Positions 33,952 through 45,521 of a DNA stretch of 64,000 bases are shown piece after piece. The stretch comes from Cryptomeria japonica. Lineage: Eukaryota > Streptophyta > Pinopsida > Cupressales > Cupressaceae. The notes under the pieces were generated by a model, which did not search any database, was not told the DNA's origin, and worked only from the letters and a program-made list of their open reading frames with translations. Where the stretch lies: assembly GCF_030272615.1 (NCBI RefSeq), contig NC_081411.1, positions 38,882,640-38,946,639 of the forward strand, read 5' to 3'. A program made the translations under genes and the position numbers. Positions within the stretch are counted from its first letter, which is position 1, and each line of letters opens with the position of its first letter.

Positions 33952-35290
33952 CGAAGATTATTGGTATTTTGCAGAGAGAGTGCACTAATGATATGTTGTC
34001 ATTGATGTCAATTGAACCGGTAATGGTATTCATGATATTGTTGATATTGTTGATTTTGATATGGGCTAGTAACTAGTATAAGAGCTTTGTCGAACATGTT
34101 GTAAATCGGTGAACCGGTATAAAGGGTTAAACCTTTCTATGTAATGTAACCAGTAAAACCCTATCAGCTGTTAAACACTAACTGACCAAGTTTGTCGGTT
34201 TATTATCTGATAAGTGGTAAAAAATTGTCATGTTTATTCTTGTCTAGGGAAGGAGCAAGAAGGAGCAAAGTGGATTGCATTTAATGCACAATGTGTGATG
34301 AGTTACAAAGTCTGATGAAGTGGTGATCATGGAGCAGTTGAAATTGTCTTGAAGAATGTGAAGAGATTGTCATGATTTTTAACAGTCAAGATTGTACCAA
34401 CTTGTTTGTAATCTCGATAATAAGAATTAGGTTTTTTTTGTGTTATCGAGCTAATTGATTTCTATTTAAGGTCAATGAAGTTGTTTGTAAAGGTTGTGGC
34501 AAGGTTGGTAGAAAACCTGTTCAATGTGTAGTTGCCAAACCAGTTAATGGATCTGCACTTTGAGTGAAGGTAGATTGAAGGTTATAGAAGGATCTGATCA
34601 AGAAAAAGTAGTGCTATGCAGACACATCAACAAAACTATTGTTTTCTAACCATTACAGTAGAAGTTAAATCCCTTAACTCGGTGAGCTCTAACAAGCTTG
34701 GTTACTAATTAAATTTTCTAACAAGGTGATCCATTACTCCTAACAAGGTATTGTGCTTCTAACAAGGCCTATTTGTAAATCCTTTAAGAGAGTGATTCCT
34801 AACTAGAATTAGTTCTTAAGAGGACTTATTGTAAAGCTCTAATAGGCTTTGACTCCTAATAGGATGAAATTCAGAAGAGTTCAGATAGCTATCCTTGTGA
34901 GTCCCATCTCAACGTGGTTGTGACCTATTTGGGTTTTCCATGTATAAACATTTCTATCAAGTGGTGAGTGCTTTTGTGGTTGTGATTACTTGTTTATATG
35001 GTTAATCCCTAACAAGGCATGTTAATTAAAAGCATTGAAGATGAATATGTTGAGTTATGATTAAGCATTGTTGATGTTTACATAGATGTTGAAGGTGTTT
35101 ACTGTTAAAGTTGTCATAACAGTTAAACTGGTTGATGTCAAGTATCCATATGAGTATTAATCTTGACTGAGATATGTTTACTTTGTTTGACTGATTTTGA
35201 GTTTGGGAACTTTGTTTCAGTTTTTTTATATACTGATTCACCCCCCCCCCCCAACTCTTAGTATTCTACCAGATACTTATTCTTTCACCA
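33952..35290 (+). repeat. Copia 3' LTR
   Basis: About 1.34 kb, matching the two 5' LTR pieces with small indels. Starts TATTGGCATTC, carries TTGTCATTGATGTCAA at 33996-34011, and ends CTTTCACCA before the LINE resumes. The minus-strand LTR at 4596-5549 belongs to the same family. Confidence 0.9.
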
Positions 35291-35299
35291 TCAGTTTCG

Positions 35300-36006
35300 G
35301 CCTCTATCTTAAAAAGTTAGGCTTGTGTGCAAACTAAGTTGGCTGATGTGAAGTCACATAAGGAAAATATAGCAAAACTGGGACAAATGATGTAGGACAA
35401 TCCCCGACGGCTAGTATGAAGGAGATGGAAAATTATAATCTTATTGATAATTCTCCCCTTGTTGCATCTAGCCAGCAACAACTCCAAACTAGCAACAGTG
35501 ATAGTGATCAAGCTCTACAAAATCTATTGGAAGATGTTAAATCCCTTCAAAATAAAATTGCAACGAAGTTTGCAGCTTCTCTTTCCTTAGATTTTATTAA
35601 GGTCGGTGAATTTGGGGTGACTAAGGGTGAGAATATTCCCCCTCAGCCAGCCGATCCAAATGCCTCTAGTGATTTGGGCAAGAAAGGCATCACCACTGAC
35701 TTGGAAGAAGGAGAAATTGATTCCTCTACCTCAAAATCGGAAGAAGATTTTGAACCAGTTGCCAACCTTATAATGGATAATACTGCAAAAAGTTTTGGGA
35801 AGACTGCTTCATATATTAATGAACCAAACTTTAAACTAAAGGGAAAAAGGAGGCGCAAATCAAGGAAAGCAATGTTGAAAATCGCAAGTGTGGCTAATGG
35901 GCAGTCCAAACATAATTTAGGGAAGGTGACCCCCCTTCCCCAGGATCAATGGGGCTCCTATCCTAGAATATCAGAAGCCTTAATGCCCTTGACAAATGGC
36001 ACTTAA
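35300..36006 (+). pseudogene. LINE ORF1, C-terminal part
   Basis: An open frame of 196 codons from 35416 (MKEMENYNLIDNSPLVASSQ) with a Q/N/S-rich segment, the DLEEGEID acidic motif common in plant L1 ORF1 C-termini, and a basic KGKRRRKSRKAM stretch. It is the continuation of ORF1 after the nested copia element. The stop at 36004 is probably the original end or close to it. Confidence 0.7.
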
Positions 36007-36009
36007 CTA

Positions 36010-36977
36010 AGTACTAGATTGATGAGATTGAGGGAGATATTTGGGTATTATAGGAAACTAAATGGAGTCAGTCTGAGATGGAAAAAATGAAAGCATAGAA
36101 ATAATTGAAAGGCCTATTGAGCCAATTCGAGGGGGCCTCTGGTGGTATGGGTATAATTTGGAATCCTATAAATGTTAAAATCACACTCCTTGGAGAAGAT
36201 AAATATTGGCAACATTGTTTGGACACTAGTTTATGCAAAAATGGGAGTTTCAATATCTTTAATGTCTATGAACCTTCTACTGCCAATTACAAATGAGAGC
36301 TTTGGGCACTTTTATAAAAAAGATTCCAAAATATTTCTAAGGGAAGCTGTGTGTTTGTAGGTGACTTCAATGCTATCCTGGCAGGTAATGAAAATAAGGG
36401 TGGTATTCAAAGGATTGGTACAATTCATAAAGACTTCTAGGAATTTATGGAAATGAATTAGCTATTGGATGTTGCTCCTAAGAATGGTACCTTCACATGG
36501 ACAAATAGGAGAACTGAATTCACTAACATTGTAGAACATCTAGACCAGTTTCTGGTGGCCGGTGATTGGCTAGAACAAAATATTATTCTCGAATCAACTA
36601 TTCTTCCCCTTGTAGGATCATATCATTTTCCTATTTGTGTAAATGTGTCTATAGGACAATCTGAGGGTGGCAAACCTTTCCAGTTTGAGATGATGTGGTT
36701 TAGAGTGTCAGAACTACATGAATTGATAACAACATGGTGGAATGAGCCAGGACTAGGAAACAACTCAAGGTTGTTCATACTAAATAAGAAGATCAAGTAT
36801 ATTAAGATTAAAATTAAAGAGTGGAATTTGAGTAAATTCCAAAACATCCATAAGGAGAAACTCAAGGTCATGGCAGAGCTGGATGAAATAACCAATTTTG
36901 TTATAAACTCAAGCATGGATGAAGAACTTTTCAAAAGGGAGAGCTCTCTTAAGATTAAACTAAATGAAATTCTTTAG
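36010..36977 (+). pseudogene. LINE ORF2, AP-type endonuclease
   Basis: Motifs in order: L-stop-ETKW (near 36050, Gln codon now TAG), GGMGIIWNP, CVFVGDFNAILAG, NGTFTWTNRRTEF, LDQFLVAGDW, and GSYHFPI where GSDHFPI is usual. The catalytic aspartate of the last motif is therefore Tyr. The enzyme would nick target DNA to start reverse transcription. A coiled-coil-like linker follows to 36977. Confidence 0.85.
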
Positions 36978-38400
36978 CGTGAAGAAGTTCACTAGAGGCA
37001 GCAATATAGGGAACTTTGGCTCGAGGATGGGGATAGAAATATAAGTTCTTCCATAGATCGGCTATTGCCAACCGAAACAGGAACAAAATATCGAAGATTG
37101 TAAGGCCGGATGGTAGTATTGCCAGGGACTATGATGATATTGCCTAGGAAGCTATAAAATATTTTGAATCTCTAATGAATGGTAAATGCCAAAGTGATCA
37201 GAAAATAAGAAACAAAATTTTAGACTCAATCCCTTCAATAGTCACTGAAAGACACAATAAAGAGCTCTTCAAACCTATTGACTTAGAAGAAGTCGGGAAT
37301 GTTACCTTTTAGCTGAATCCAGATAAGACTCTAGGCCCTGTTGGTTTTCTTGCAGCCTTCTTCCAGCATTTTTGGGACATTATTGCCCAAGACCTACTCC
37401 TAGTGATAGAAGAATCCAAAAAAATAATGACTATACTAGGAGATATTAATCACACCTTTCTGGCATTAGTTCCAAAAAAGAAGAAACCTCAGCAAATGGG
37501 TGATTTTAGGACAATTTCATTATGTAATTCAGTCTACAAAACAATAACAAAGATCATTGCCAACATACTGAAACCTCTTATAAACCATATTATTTTAGAT
37601 GAGTAGAGTGGCTTTGCCCCTCGATGCTCTATTGTTGAAGGCATCATCACTTCTCATGAAACACTCAACATTGCAAGTTAAACTAAAGATTCTTGCATGA
37701 TTTTAAAGTTGGATATTCTGAAAGCATATGATATGGTCGACAAGGATTTTCTTGTATAAGTATTTAGGAAATTTGGCTTCTATAATGAATGGATCACATG
37801 GGTCAAGAATTGTTTATCAACACCCAAATTCTCAGTTTTGGTTAATGGTTCATCTCATGGTTTCTTCCCTACAACAAGAGGTATTCACCAAGGGGATCCT
37901 ATGTCACCATTTTTGTTCATAATTATGGCTGAAGCCTTAGGTCAGTTGATTAAATCTCTTCACCATAATGGTCGTTGGTTGAGAGTCAATGTGGCTATAG
38001 GAGTTGAACATCAAACCCCCTTGCAATTTGTTGATGATGCTATTATGTCTGGAGTCTTTAGTAGAAGAGAGGCAATGACTATAAATACTTACCTAGATGA
38101 CTATTGTAAGGCATCAGGGCAAAAAATCAATTGGAACAAGTCAAGTATTCTTTATCAACACTTTGCTGAATATGCAAGGTGTCCTATCAAGGATCCTCAA
38201 TTTAAGAGTTGCAAACTTTCCAGGTAAATTCCTTGGGACTCCTCTTTTCATTGGAAGTAATAAGATTTTCTATTGGATGCAACTTATTGAGAAATGTAAA
38301 TCTAGGCTTGAAAATTGCCTATTAAAAAATAAGTCAACCAAAGGGAAATTTCCCCTAATTGCCTATTAAAAAATAAGTCAACCAAAAAATGTTACGGGTG
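36978..38400 (+). pseudogene. LINE ORF2, reverse transcriptase
   Basis: LGPVGFLAAFFQHFWDIIAQ, FLALVPKKKKPQQMGDFRTI and SLCNSVYKTITKIIAN open the domain. Motif A reads LKLDILKAYDMVD (about 37707-37745). GIHQGDPMSPFLFIIMAEAL and FVDDAIMSGVF (A replaced by V in the FADD box) follow. Frameshifts occur near 37740 and 38220. A 30-bp direct duplication (38314 and 38358) has been added at the end. Confidence 0.85.
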
Positions 38401-39170
38401 CTAGAATTCGACAGATTTCTATTATGATTTTGGCTATGGGAGAAAACTTGGTATGGGAAAATTGTAGAGGTGGTAATCAGAAGTGGGCAAGAATTCTAAA
38501 ACACAAATATCTGGACTCACTTGAGCCTAAAAGGATTCTCATAGTTATCAGCCCACCTAGGGGTTCGACCATTTGGAATTTACTAGAATGCAGAGAAATC
38601 ATAAGCGATCGGGTCACTTGGGATGTTAGAAGTGGGAGGAATGCATCCTTTTGGATGGATTCTTGGAATAGTGAAGAAGCCTTGTGTTGTAACCCCCCTC
38701 TTCAATCTATAATGATAGAAACATGTTGTCTTTGGGGTCACAAAGTTTGTAATTATGGTCATTAAGTTAAGGAGAATGATATTGGTAGATGGGTGTGGAA
38801 TTTCTAGACCCCTTGAACTTAGTCCAAAATTAGAAAGACATTTTTGCCGGTATTCTAAGGAATCAAATCATTCATCCATCCCCAGATGAGGACATCATTA
38901 GTTGGTGTGGCTTTTCTGATGGTAAGTACAAGGTATGTTTTGGCTATAAATTGAAAGAAGATGTTGTAGATAAGAAGGATTGGCTAGTTAATCTATTTTG
39001 GTACAAACATCTACTTCCTAAAGCAGGTTCCTTTGCTTGGATGGCTTTCCAAAGGAAGAATCTAACTGGTGAAAGACTCTTTAAATTGGGTATTAATGGG
39101 CCTAGTAGATGTGTATTATGTCGAAATAATGAGGAGACAATTGATCACCTTCTGCTACATTGAAAATTCT
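38401..39170 (+). pseudogene. LINE ORF2, C-terminal region with zf-RVT domain
   Basis: WARILKHKYLDS and WDVRSGRNASFWMDSWNSEE are typical connection sequences. The zinc-binding-like zf-RVT domain is FWYKHLLPKAGSFAWMAFQR, then LFKLGINGPSRCVLCRNNEE and TIDHLLLHC with its cysteines and histidine kept. It is in several frames. Confidence 0.8.
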
Positions 39171-39579
39171 CTAGCAACTATTGGTGGCATTTGATGGGAA
39201 AGTTAAATCTTGCATGCCCTTTTCCAAAAGTTTTGGATTATTGGTTTCTACTATGGCCTAAATCAAAATGAAAGGAATTATATGGGGACTTATTTGTCAT
39301 CTTTCCCTCACTGCTGATTTGGGAAATTTGGAAAGAGAGGAATCGAAGAATTTTCTAGGATAAGGGCTAGATTGCCCTCTGTGGGAAAATTGAAAATCAG
39401 CTGGTTGAGCTCCTGAATGAATCAGCTAAGTCCAAATCGCTAAAAAGGAATCTATATATTGACTGGGATTGGAAGTTAAAGTTTACATTTCCAAATTTTA
39501 CCATCCCCCCACGTTTTGGAAGTGGAAACCCTGAGATACCGGCTAATCCAAGATTGGATGTTAAATGGGAAGTCTGAGA

Positions 39580-40009
39580 TTCAGGGTGGCTTAAGATTAA
39601 TTTTGATGGTGCCTCTATAGGGAATCCAGGGCAGAGTGGAATTGGATATATTATTATATATTTTGAAGGCATTTGTATTAAGGAATTCTTTGAAGATATC
39701 AGTATGGCCACTAACAATGAGGCTGAAGTCCGAGTGACTTTAAGAGGTTTACAATTGGGGACTGAGTTAGGGATAAAAAGAATCCATCTAGAGGGTGATT
39801 CATTAAATGTTATCAATATTGTTCGTAGTAACCAAACCCCTAGTTTGCATCTTAACCAATGGCTTCGACTGATTGTTGATTTGTTAGAGACCGTTGAAGA
39901 ATTTTGGATTAGCCATATATATAGAGAAGGTAATATGGAAGCAGACAAACTATCTAAGATGGCAATTCTAGATGGAGACCTTGATCCTGGGCATATGAAT
40001 AGGGCATAG
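39580..40009 (+). pseudogene. LINE RNase H domain
   Basis: INFDGASIGNPGQSGIGYII carries the first catalytic Asp; the acidic positions E (NNEAEVRVTLRGLQLG) and D (HLEGDSLNVINIV) follow. The final region is SHIYREGNMEADKLSKMA. This is the plant-type RNase H domain that many plant L1 elements carry after zf-RVT. A frame break lies near 39690. Confidence 0.85.
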
Positions 40010-41116
40010 CTAAATTTTGATTATGGTAGTTAATATGGTTCAAGTGTTGCAACCTATCTTGGTAGAAGAATGAACCAACTTTCTTTCCCTGATGGTATTT
40101 GTTTCTATTAGTTTGTAGTACTTACGAGGAGATGAACTCTTACCAGGTGTGGGATTCTTTGATTGTTGTTTCCTTCTAGCTTCTACTGGTAGGGGTATCC
40201 CCTCGGCTACACAGTCTCTACCGGTTGGCAATGTTGTCAGTTGCATAGGTCTCTTGCATTTGTCTCTTATCAATATTTATTACAGTTCTGGTAATATGAT
40301 CTTACTCGGGTCATTTACTCCAGTGCCGGTGTAGATGCTATCAGAAAGATAATCTAGCAAATTTTTTGAGCGTCTGCAATCAGTTCTCTCCTCAAGTCAT
40401 CCTTTGTAGATGGAGGCCTTGATCCGGGACATACAACTAGGGCACAACTAAATTTTGATTAGGGAATTTATTATGGTTTAAGTGTTGCAACCTATCTTGG
40501 TCTAAGAATGAACTAGATTTGTTTCCTTGATGGTCTTGGTTTATACCATATTGTAGTACTTATTAGGAGATGAATTCTTAACTGGTGTGGGCTTTTCTAT
40601 CTCCTATTGGTAGGGGTATCCTCCCTAGTTGTGAGGTCTACCAGTTGACTATGCTATTGGTTACATGGGTCTCTTGCATTTGTCTCCTACTGGTATTTTT
40701 AATGGTTATGGTAATATGCTTTTACCAGGGTCATTAACTCCAATACCGGTGTAGATGTTGTTAGAAAGATAATATAATGTTCATAATTACTTTTAGATAT
40801 GATAAGGTCAGATGACAACAGACATCAAAGAGGAAATCAATTGCGAATAAAGGTGGCATGCTTAAGATGCAGTTTGTTTGTGTGAAGTAATTTGGCACAG
40901 TTTAGTCAGGTCTTCTAGTTCCTCAACCTTTATGAGTTGTCAAGATAAATTAAGGAAGGCCTGCTTATTTCAAACACATCAAACTCTTCCCCTTCCTTTC
41001 TCTGTTGTTATACGATGGATACACCGATATTGTTGGAGGCAACCTATCGTGAGATGGTGTTTCTAGGCAAAATTTCTTATAAGTGCTTGCAATCGGTTCT
41101 TTCTTCAAGTCATCCT
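39966..41116 (+). repeat. Tandem duplication in the LINE 3' region, first copy internally deleted
   Basis: The segment from GATGGAGACCTTGATCCTGG (39970) is repeated from GATGGAGGCCTTGATCCGGG (40410), with a common TTGCAACCTATCTTGGT and TTGCATTTGTCTC. The first copy ends with CTCAAGTCATCCTTTG at about 40393-40408. That sequence corresponds to TTCAAGTCATCCTTTG at about 41104-41119 in the second copy. So the unit was about 700 bp and the first copy has lost about 260 bp. Confidence 0.8.
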
Positions 41117-41768
41117 TTGATTCTGCACTGCATAAAAATAATTTTGGGGAAGGAATTATTAAATGCATACCATAGATATAGAGCCAATGCAGACATTTTG
41201 GTTTTCTTTCTAGTGATGTTGCTCTACATGGGGACTAGTAAGCAAAGGGTGAAGATGCTCACTCAAATGGTGTTCAAGCACCTCTTCCTTGGGGAAATTG
41301 ATGCCGTACTGGATAATGTTGACGGAAATCTTAGAATTTCCTTTCCCCAAAAATAATTATATGAGATTGGGAAATGGTGTTGAGGTGAGGAAAGAGGTGA
41401 TAGTAACCTCTCTTGATTTAAATGCCTTTGAGGCCTCCTGGCCTAACATTAACAAAAATATTTAGTTCCTTTTCAAGGTTGTCGGAATACTGCCCAGATT
41501 CACGGTTGCTTAGAGAAGAACCTATATTCAAGATGAAGTGTTTTCAAGCAAAGGAGACACTGGTATTTTGGCCAACGATGGCATAGAAGATGGAAACTCT
41601 TGGGGTCTTGGTCATGGAGAAGAGTGGATTCCAGATGATTTCTGCCACCCCTGGGAAAAGGCAGAATTGATGAATCATGCTGGTGGTGGAAATGATTGCC
41701 TGATAATATTGGATGCTAATACTGCTCTTGCACTAGGTGACGATGCCCCAACTTCAAGCTCTAAATAA
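41015..41768 (+). pseudogene. Third reading frame downstream of the LINE RNase H
   Basis: Two frames lie between the duplicated segment and the poly(A) end. 41015-41356 starts MDTPILLEATYREMVFLGKI (113 aa). After a frameshift, 41361-41768 reads MRLGNGVEVRKEVIVTSLDL and, beyond two stops, MFSSKGDTGILANDGIEDGN to SSSK with a TAA. The composition is coding-like and the second frame is glycine- and tryptophan-rich. No known domain is recognised. It may be an extra ORF of this LINE family, a transduced 3' flank or a chance frame. Confidence 0.4.
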
Positions 41769-42120
41769 TCTTGAAAGGTTTTGACCTCCTCGACTCTATG
41801 TGTTGGTTCTCTTTGTAATTCCATTTCTCAAGTTCTTGTACAGTTAAGTAGATTGTAGACCTATGGCCAAATTAGGCATAGTAACAGCCATCATTTTGTT
41901 CTCCTCTGGCTGATTTTGTTTAGTTGGTGGCTGCTAGCCGTGGAACTCTAGAAATGTAGGATTCTTGCCAGCTCAGTTGGTTTTTTGGTCATTGTTTGGA
42001 GCAATGGTAGGGGGTTTTCTTCTTGGTTCTTTCCCCCTATGGCTCTTTCTAAACCAAGTTTGTATTTTTCAAATTTTGATTAATACAAGGGTGCTTCCCC
42101 TCTACAGTTATTAATCTATT

Positions 42121-42128
42121 AAAAAAAA
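42121..42128 (+). other. Poly(A) 3' end of the LINE
   Basis: An 8-base A run follows ACAGTTATTAATCTATT. It is taken as the decayed poly(A) tail. Downstream sequence (ACAAGTAAGGAG) is unrelated to the LINE; no matching target duplication was found at the 5' end. Confidence 0.6.
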
Positions 42129-42842
42129 CAAGTAAGGAGATTAATATTACATGATCAAGAACTGAAATATATACATACATTTCTATATATATATATATAT
42201 AACAAGCCTCTTTCAAAAAGTTGCACAAACCCAAAGATTATTAATAAGGGGACATTATAGTACAAGTAGTATTAAAGAAGGTAGAGAGAGAAACAACTTG
42301 GGAACCTCTAAACATTTTCTAGGGGATTGCTCAATAGTCCTCAAAAATCAAAAGCCTACATGGATAATTGATATTAGTCATAGTCTACATTGAGAAGTAA
42401 ATTCATTTCAAAAGACATAAAAGAAACCTACATGTTCATATATGAAAATGAAGCTTATCATTAAATATAAACTACCACTAAGTAATATATATCACCTAAA
42501 TTATATGTGTCAATTTGCCATAGTGCTAGAGCTGTGTATATTAGCCACCTATTTTGGTATTGTTATTATGTGCTCAAGGATAAAGGCCTCTATTTCGACT
42601 AGAAATCAACACTATGGTGAGACTAACACACAACTTAGTCACATGTTTTATACTATATTTTACATTTAATGGTTGTGATTGAATAACATGTCACTAACAC
42701 GTGGTAGGATTTGTCTATTCTTGAGCCTTGTTATTGACTAACTCCAACTCCAACACCAAGTGTCTTTGCTAGCCCAACAAGCCTTGTTATTGTAAATTGC
42801 ATCATGTGTTATCCTTTGGCTTTACCGTTGTTAGCTACATCA
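42129..42842. other. No recognised gene; (AT)n microsatellite
   Basis: Includes an (AT) run at about 42185-42202. The rest is AT-rich with no feature identified. Confidence 0.5.
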
Positions 42843-43118
42843 AATCACAAATTGTACATGATCAATGATCTGAGAGGTTGTGTCTCTTCTAGCTCCAAAG
42901 TAGACAAATTGTATAGATTGAGTACGCCATGTTAGACAAAAGCATCCATCAAATACAAAACCTACGATTAAAAAGTTGCCACAAACATGGGGTGTTAGTC
43001 CCCCCATACTAATTTTGGCAGCCACAATAGAGGCATCCCATTGTGAGACTAGCTTGAGTTTCACGTTAGACATTTCTCTGACAAATGTACCAAGTTCTTG
43101 AGTTTGTTGCCTCTTCTT
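42843..43118 (-). pseudogene. Unidentified coding-like fragment interrupted by a solo LTR
   Basis: The minus-strand frame reads RKKRQQTQELGTFVREMSNV and then KLKLVSQWDASIVAAKISMG and GLTPHVCGNFLIVGFVFDGC, 77 codons from the ATG at 43073. Composition (W, C, H, balanced) is coding-like. Across the solo LTR the frame can be followed a little further upstream (KLVNEGIALR, then a stop). The family is not recognised; a host gene fragment or a transposon protein are both possible. Confidence 0.3.
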
Positions 43119-44189
43119 TATTAGGACCCGGAGGCAATTGAGAAGGGGGGTGAATTAGTTGTCTATTAATTTCAATCCAAATATACTTTAACCAAAATTG
43201 ATACTTAATACCGGTAAACTAAACTTAATGTTGGTAAACAGATTAACAGTTAATAACAGTACCGGTGAAACTTAATGCATGAAACAAAAAGAGAAACAAT
43301 ATCCACAACACATAACATAGAGATTTGTATGTGGAAACCCTATAAGGGGAAAACCCATGGTGGGAAACCCTACCCATAATCAAATGATACTACTACAAAT
43401 AGTATGTTTATACAAATGGGGTCTGCCCATGCAGATAGGCCAACTGCCTAGAGCTCACTACTTAATCACAAAATGAGAGTCACACTAACTACAATTGGAT
43501 GATTAAATCCAATGATAATGTACTTCTCAAAGTAGCATCTCTAATGGTAGATTCAGTATCAGTTAAGCTCTGATTGTCTTCTTCAAACCTTCCTTGAATC
43601 TTTAAATGATGTTTGTGTAAGTAGTTTTTCTTATATTTGTATATATTGATCACAACCTTATATTACCTTTTTTCCTTCTCCTATTACCAATTTCACAATT
43701 GAGATCTTACATATATACCAAAACCTAAGACCAAATGTGTAGGTCAGCTTACTAAGAAGAACATAATAAAATCTATTACAAGTAAGTCAAGATGTGATGC
43801 ATCATGTTGTCTCAACAACAATATTAATTGATTAAACCATCTCAATAACGCGTCATGCTGATATAGAATAGATAACCCTTGTCAATCCATAGCCTAGACC
43901 CATTTGCTGATAAACAACAAATATGTCAACCCGATTAGACCAATAACCAAATCTTCAAAAACCAAGTGTCTGAACCATGTCTTCGACATAACCAAGTGAT
44001 CTCCAGATGATAACAAGTCATCCTCAGTGTTGGTGAACAATATAACCTGCCAGTGAACCAGATATCGGTGACTGTACATAAGTGACTGAGTCTTGTCAGT
44101 GAACAAAACCAAAGATCTCCAGAAGGATAACTATTGATAAGTGTTGACATCAATGACAAAACCAATGCAACATATCCATAACACCAACA
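43119..44189 (-). mobile_element. Solo copia-type LTR with perfect target duplication
   Basis: On the minus strand it starts TGTTGGTGTTATGG at 44189 and ends CCGGGTCCTAATA at 43119 (terminal CA mutated to TA). TTCTT flanks both sides (43114-43118 and 44190-44194). The length of 1071 bp, the C run near the 3' end, and TTGTCATTGATGTCAA near the start (44144-44159 as its complement) are those of the copia LTRs in this window. No internal region is present, so it formed by LTR-LTR recombination. Confidence 0.9.
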
Positions 44190-44423
44190 TTCTTCCTATC
44201 GGGATGTCATCTCAATGCGATTCCTTCATTCACAAGCTTTTAATGTGCATGTTATGCATAATAAATCTCCAGTAACCACGAAGCATGCCACGACCATCCT
44301 CTGGCATGTCCAAATAATTTAGAATGGGCCCAGAGGAGTGAAACTGATAACTTGACACCAACTCCACATCACATATCGTGGATTTGAGTGCTACGACAAG
44401 TTGGCATGGTATGCATGTCTTGA

Positions 44424-44745
44424 AAATGTATGTCGATGCATGTCATTGGTATGATAGGGCCACTATCGAGCCACAAAACACATAGCTATTAGGTATCTCC
44501 CACATTTATTTGCATATATGTTTATTCTGTAGTTTTTGAGTGATATTAGGTGTGTCCAACTTGTGTCAGATATCCCTATTTTGGCTTCAAAATGCAATTA
44601 TACCAATGATATGCATCAACATACATGGGACACATCTATTTAGGCTCCAAACCGAACCTATCTTACCAATGACATTCATCATCATACATGTCCACAAATA
44701 AATATATATTCAAATACATGTAGCAAGCACCTAATAGCTACATGA
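44424..44745. repeat. Cluster of inverted repeats
   Basis: ATGCATGTCATTGGTATGAT near 44434 is matched in inverse at about 44655-44680 (CTTACCAATGACATTCATCA). ATAGCTATTAGGT near 44482 is matched in inverse at about 44732 (ACCTAATAGCTA, allowing variants). The arms are not in simple hairpin order: left arm A-B, inverted right arm B-A. A third partial copy lies at 44608-44632. It may be a remnant of a foldback or MITE cluster. Confidence 0.4.
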
Positions 44746-45521
44746 AAGAGAAAGTGATGTAAAATGTTCTACTTGAAATCGAGCTTCTTTTACTTAGTGT
44801 TGACCTCATTTAAATGTTATGGTTTGCCTTTTGATACAAACAAACTTCTAAAAATCAAGTTGTTGACTGGTTGATGCAACCATTCCTTGACTACGCATCA
44901 CCTACTCTTGTTTAGGAGTTGATTTGTTGTTTGTTGATAATTAGGAGTTGATTTGTTTTTCATTTGAAGATAGGAAACATGGCGTCCTTTTTATCTACCT
45001 AATGTAGAAAAAGGAAGACTAATGCGTGAATGAAAACATTATTGTTGAATGACTCCTTGTTGAAGCGGCTCGTGTCTATTTTGGCTCATTGTTGAAGGGG
45101 GATTTATGGGATTGCAATTTTTATGTTGTCCTGCGACTTGGGTTATGTTGAAATCCGCCTCTATAAGTTGTATTTTTCCTATTTCTCTTTAGGTTTTGTT
45201 TAAAATCATCAGGTTTTTAATTGTTTGTTTTAGTTTCTTGTTTTCCTCTATATGTATGCTAAATAGCTTCAGCCTATGTTGAATATTTGCCTATTTTAGC
45301 ACCAGAATAGATGCATACCATCGCGTTAGGGTTAGATACCGCCAAGGTTAATTTTTCTTGTTTTGATCTAATGAGAAACTGAGAATAATGGAAACAAAGC
45401 ATAATGTTTTCATAGTTTCTTTTGTCTGTGCTTTATTCTGTCTTTTTCCTTTGTATTGCAGAGGACATGTTTATTGAATTGGAGTGTCAGAGAATCATTT
45501 GCATCACCTTTAATATATATA

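Larger units (their letters stand above)
20262..35290 (+). mobile_element. Ty1/copia element inserted in the LINE, itself split by a gypsy element
   Basis: 5' LTR pieces at 20262-21102 and 28897-29458, internal region 29459-33951, 3' LTR 33952-35290. Domain order gag, protease, integrase, reverse transcriptase, RNase H is that of copia. Two polypurine blocks occur before the 3' LTR, a feature known from Sirevirus-lineage copia elements, so membership there is possible but unproven. No matching 5-bp target duplication is visible (TTTTT before, TCAGT after), perhaps through decay. Multiple stops show it is defective. Confidence 0.85.
18880..42128 (+). mobile_element. L1-type LINE (plant non-LTR retrotransposon), split by a nested copia/gypsy insertion
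   Basis: ORF1 starts at 18929, breaks at 20261 and resumes after 35290. ORF2 (endonuclease, reverse transcriptase, zinc-knuckle-like domain, RNase H) runs 36010-40008. The 3' end is placed at the A run 42121-42128. Removing the nested insert leaves about 8.2 kb. The 5' end is approximate: it is set just before the ORF1 start, since no target duplication was found. All frames are interrupted, so the copy is dead. It is the oldest layer of the nest because the copia and gypsy elements lie inside it. Confidence 0.85.

Noticed and set aside
35281-35300. Target duplication of the copia element in the LINE
   Set aside because: TTTTT before the 5' LTR and TCAGT after the 3' LTR do not match; no call made.
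39397-39948. 183-codon minus-strand frame
   Set aside because: Antisense shadow of the LINE RNase H domain; the sense strand has the catalytic motifs.
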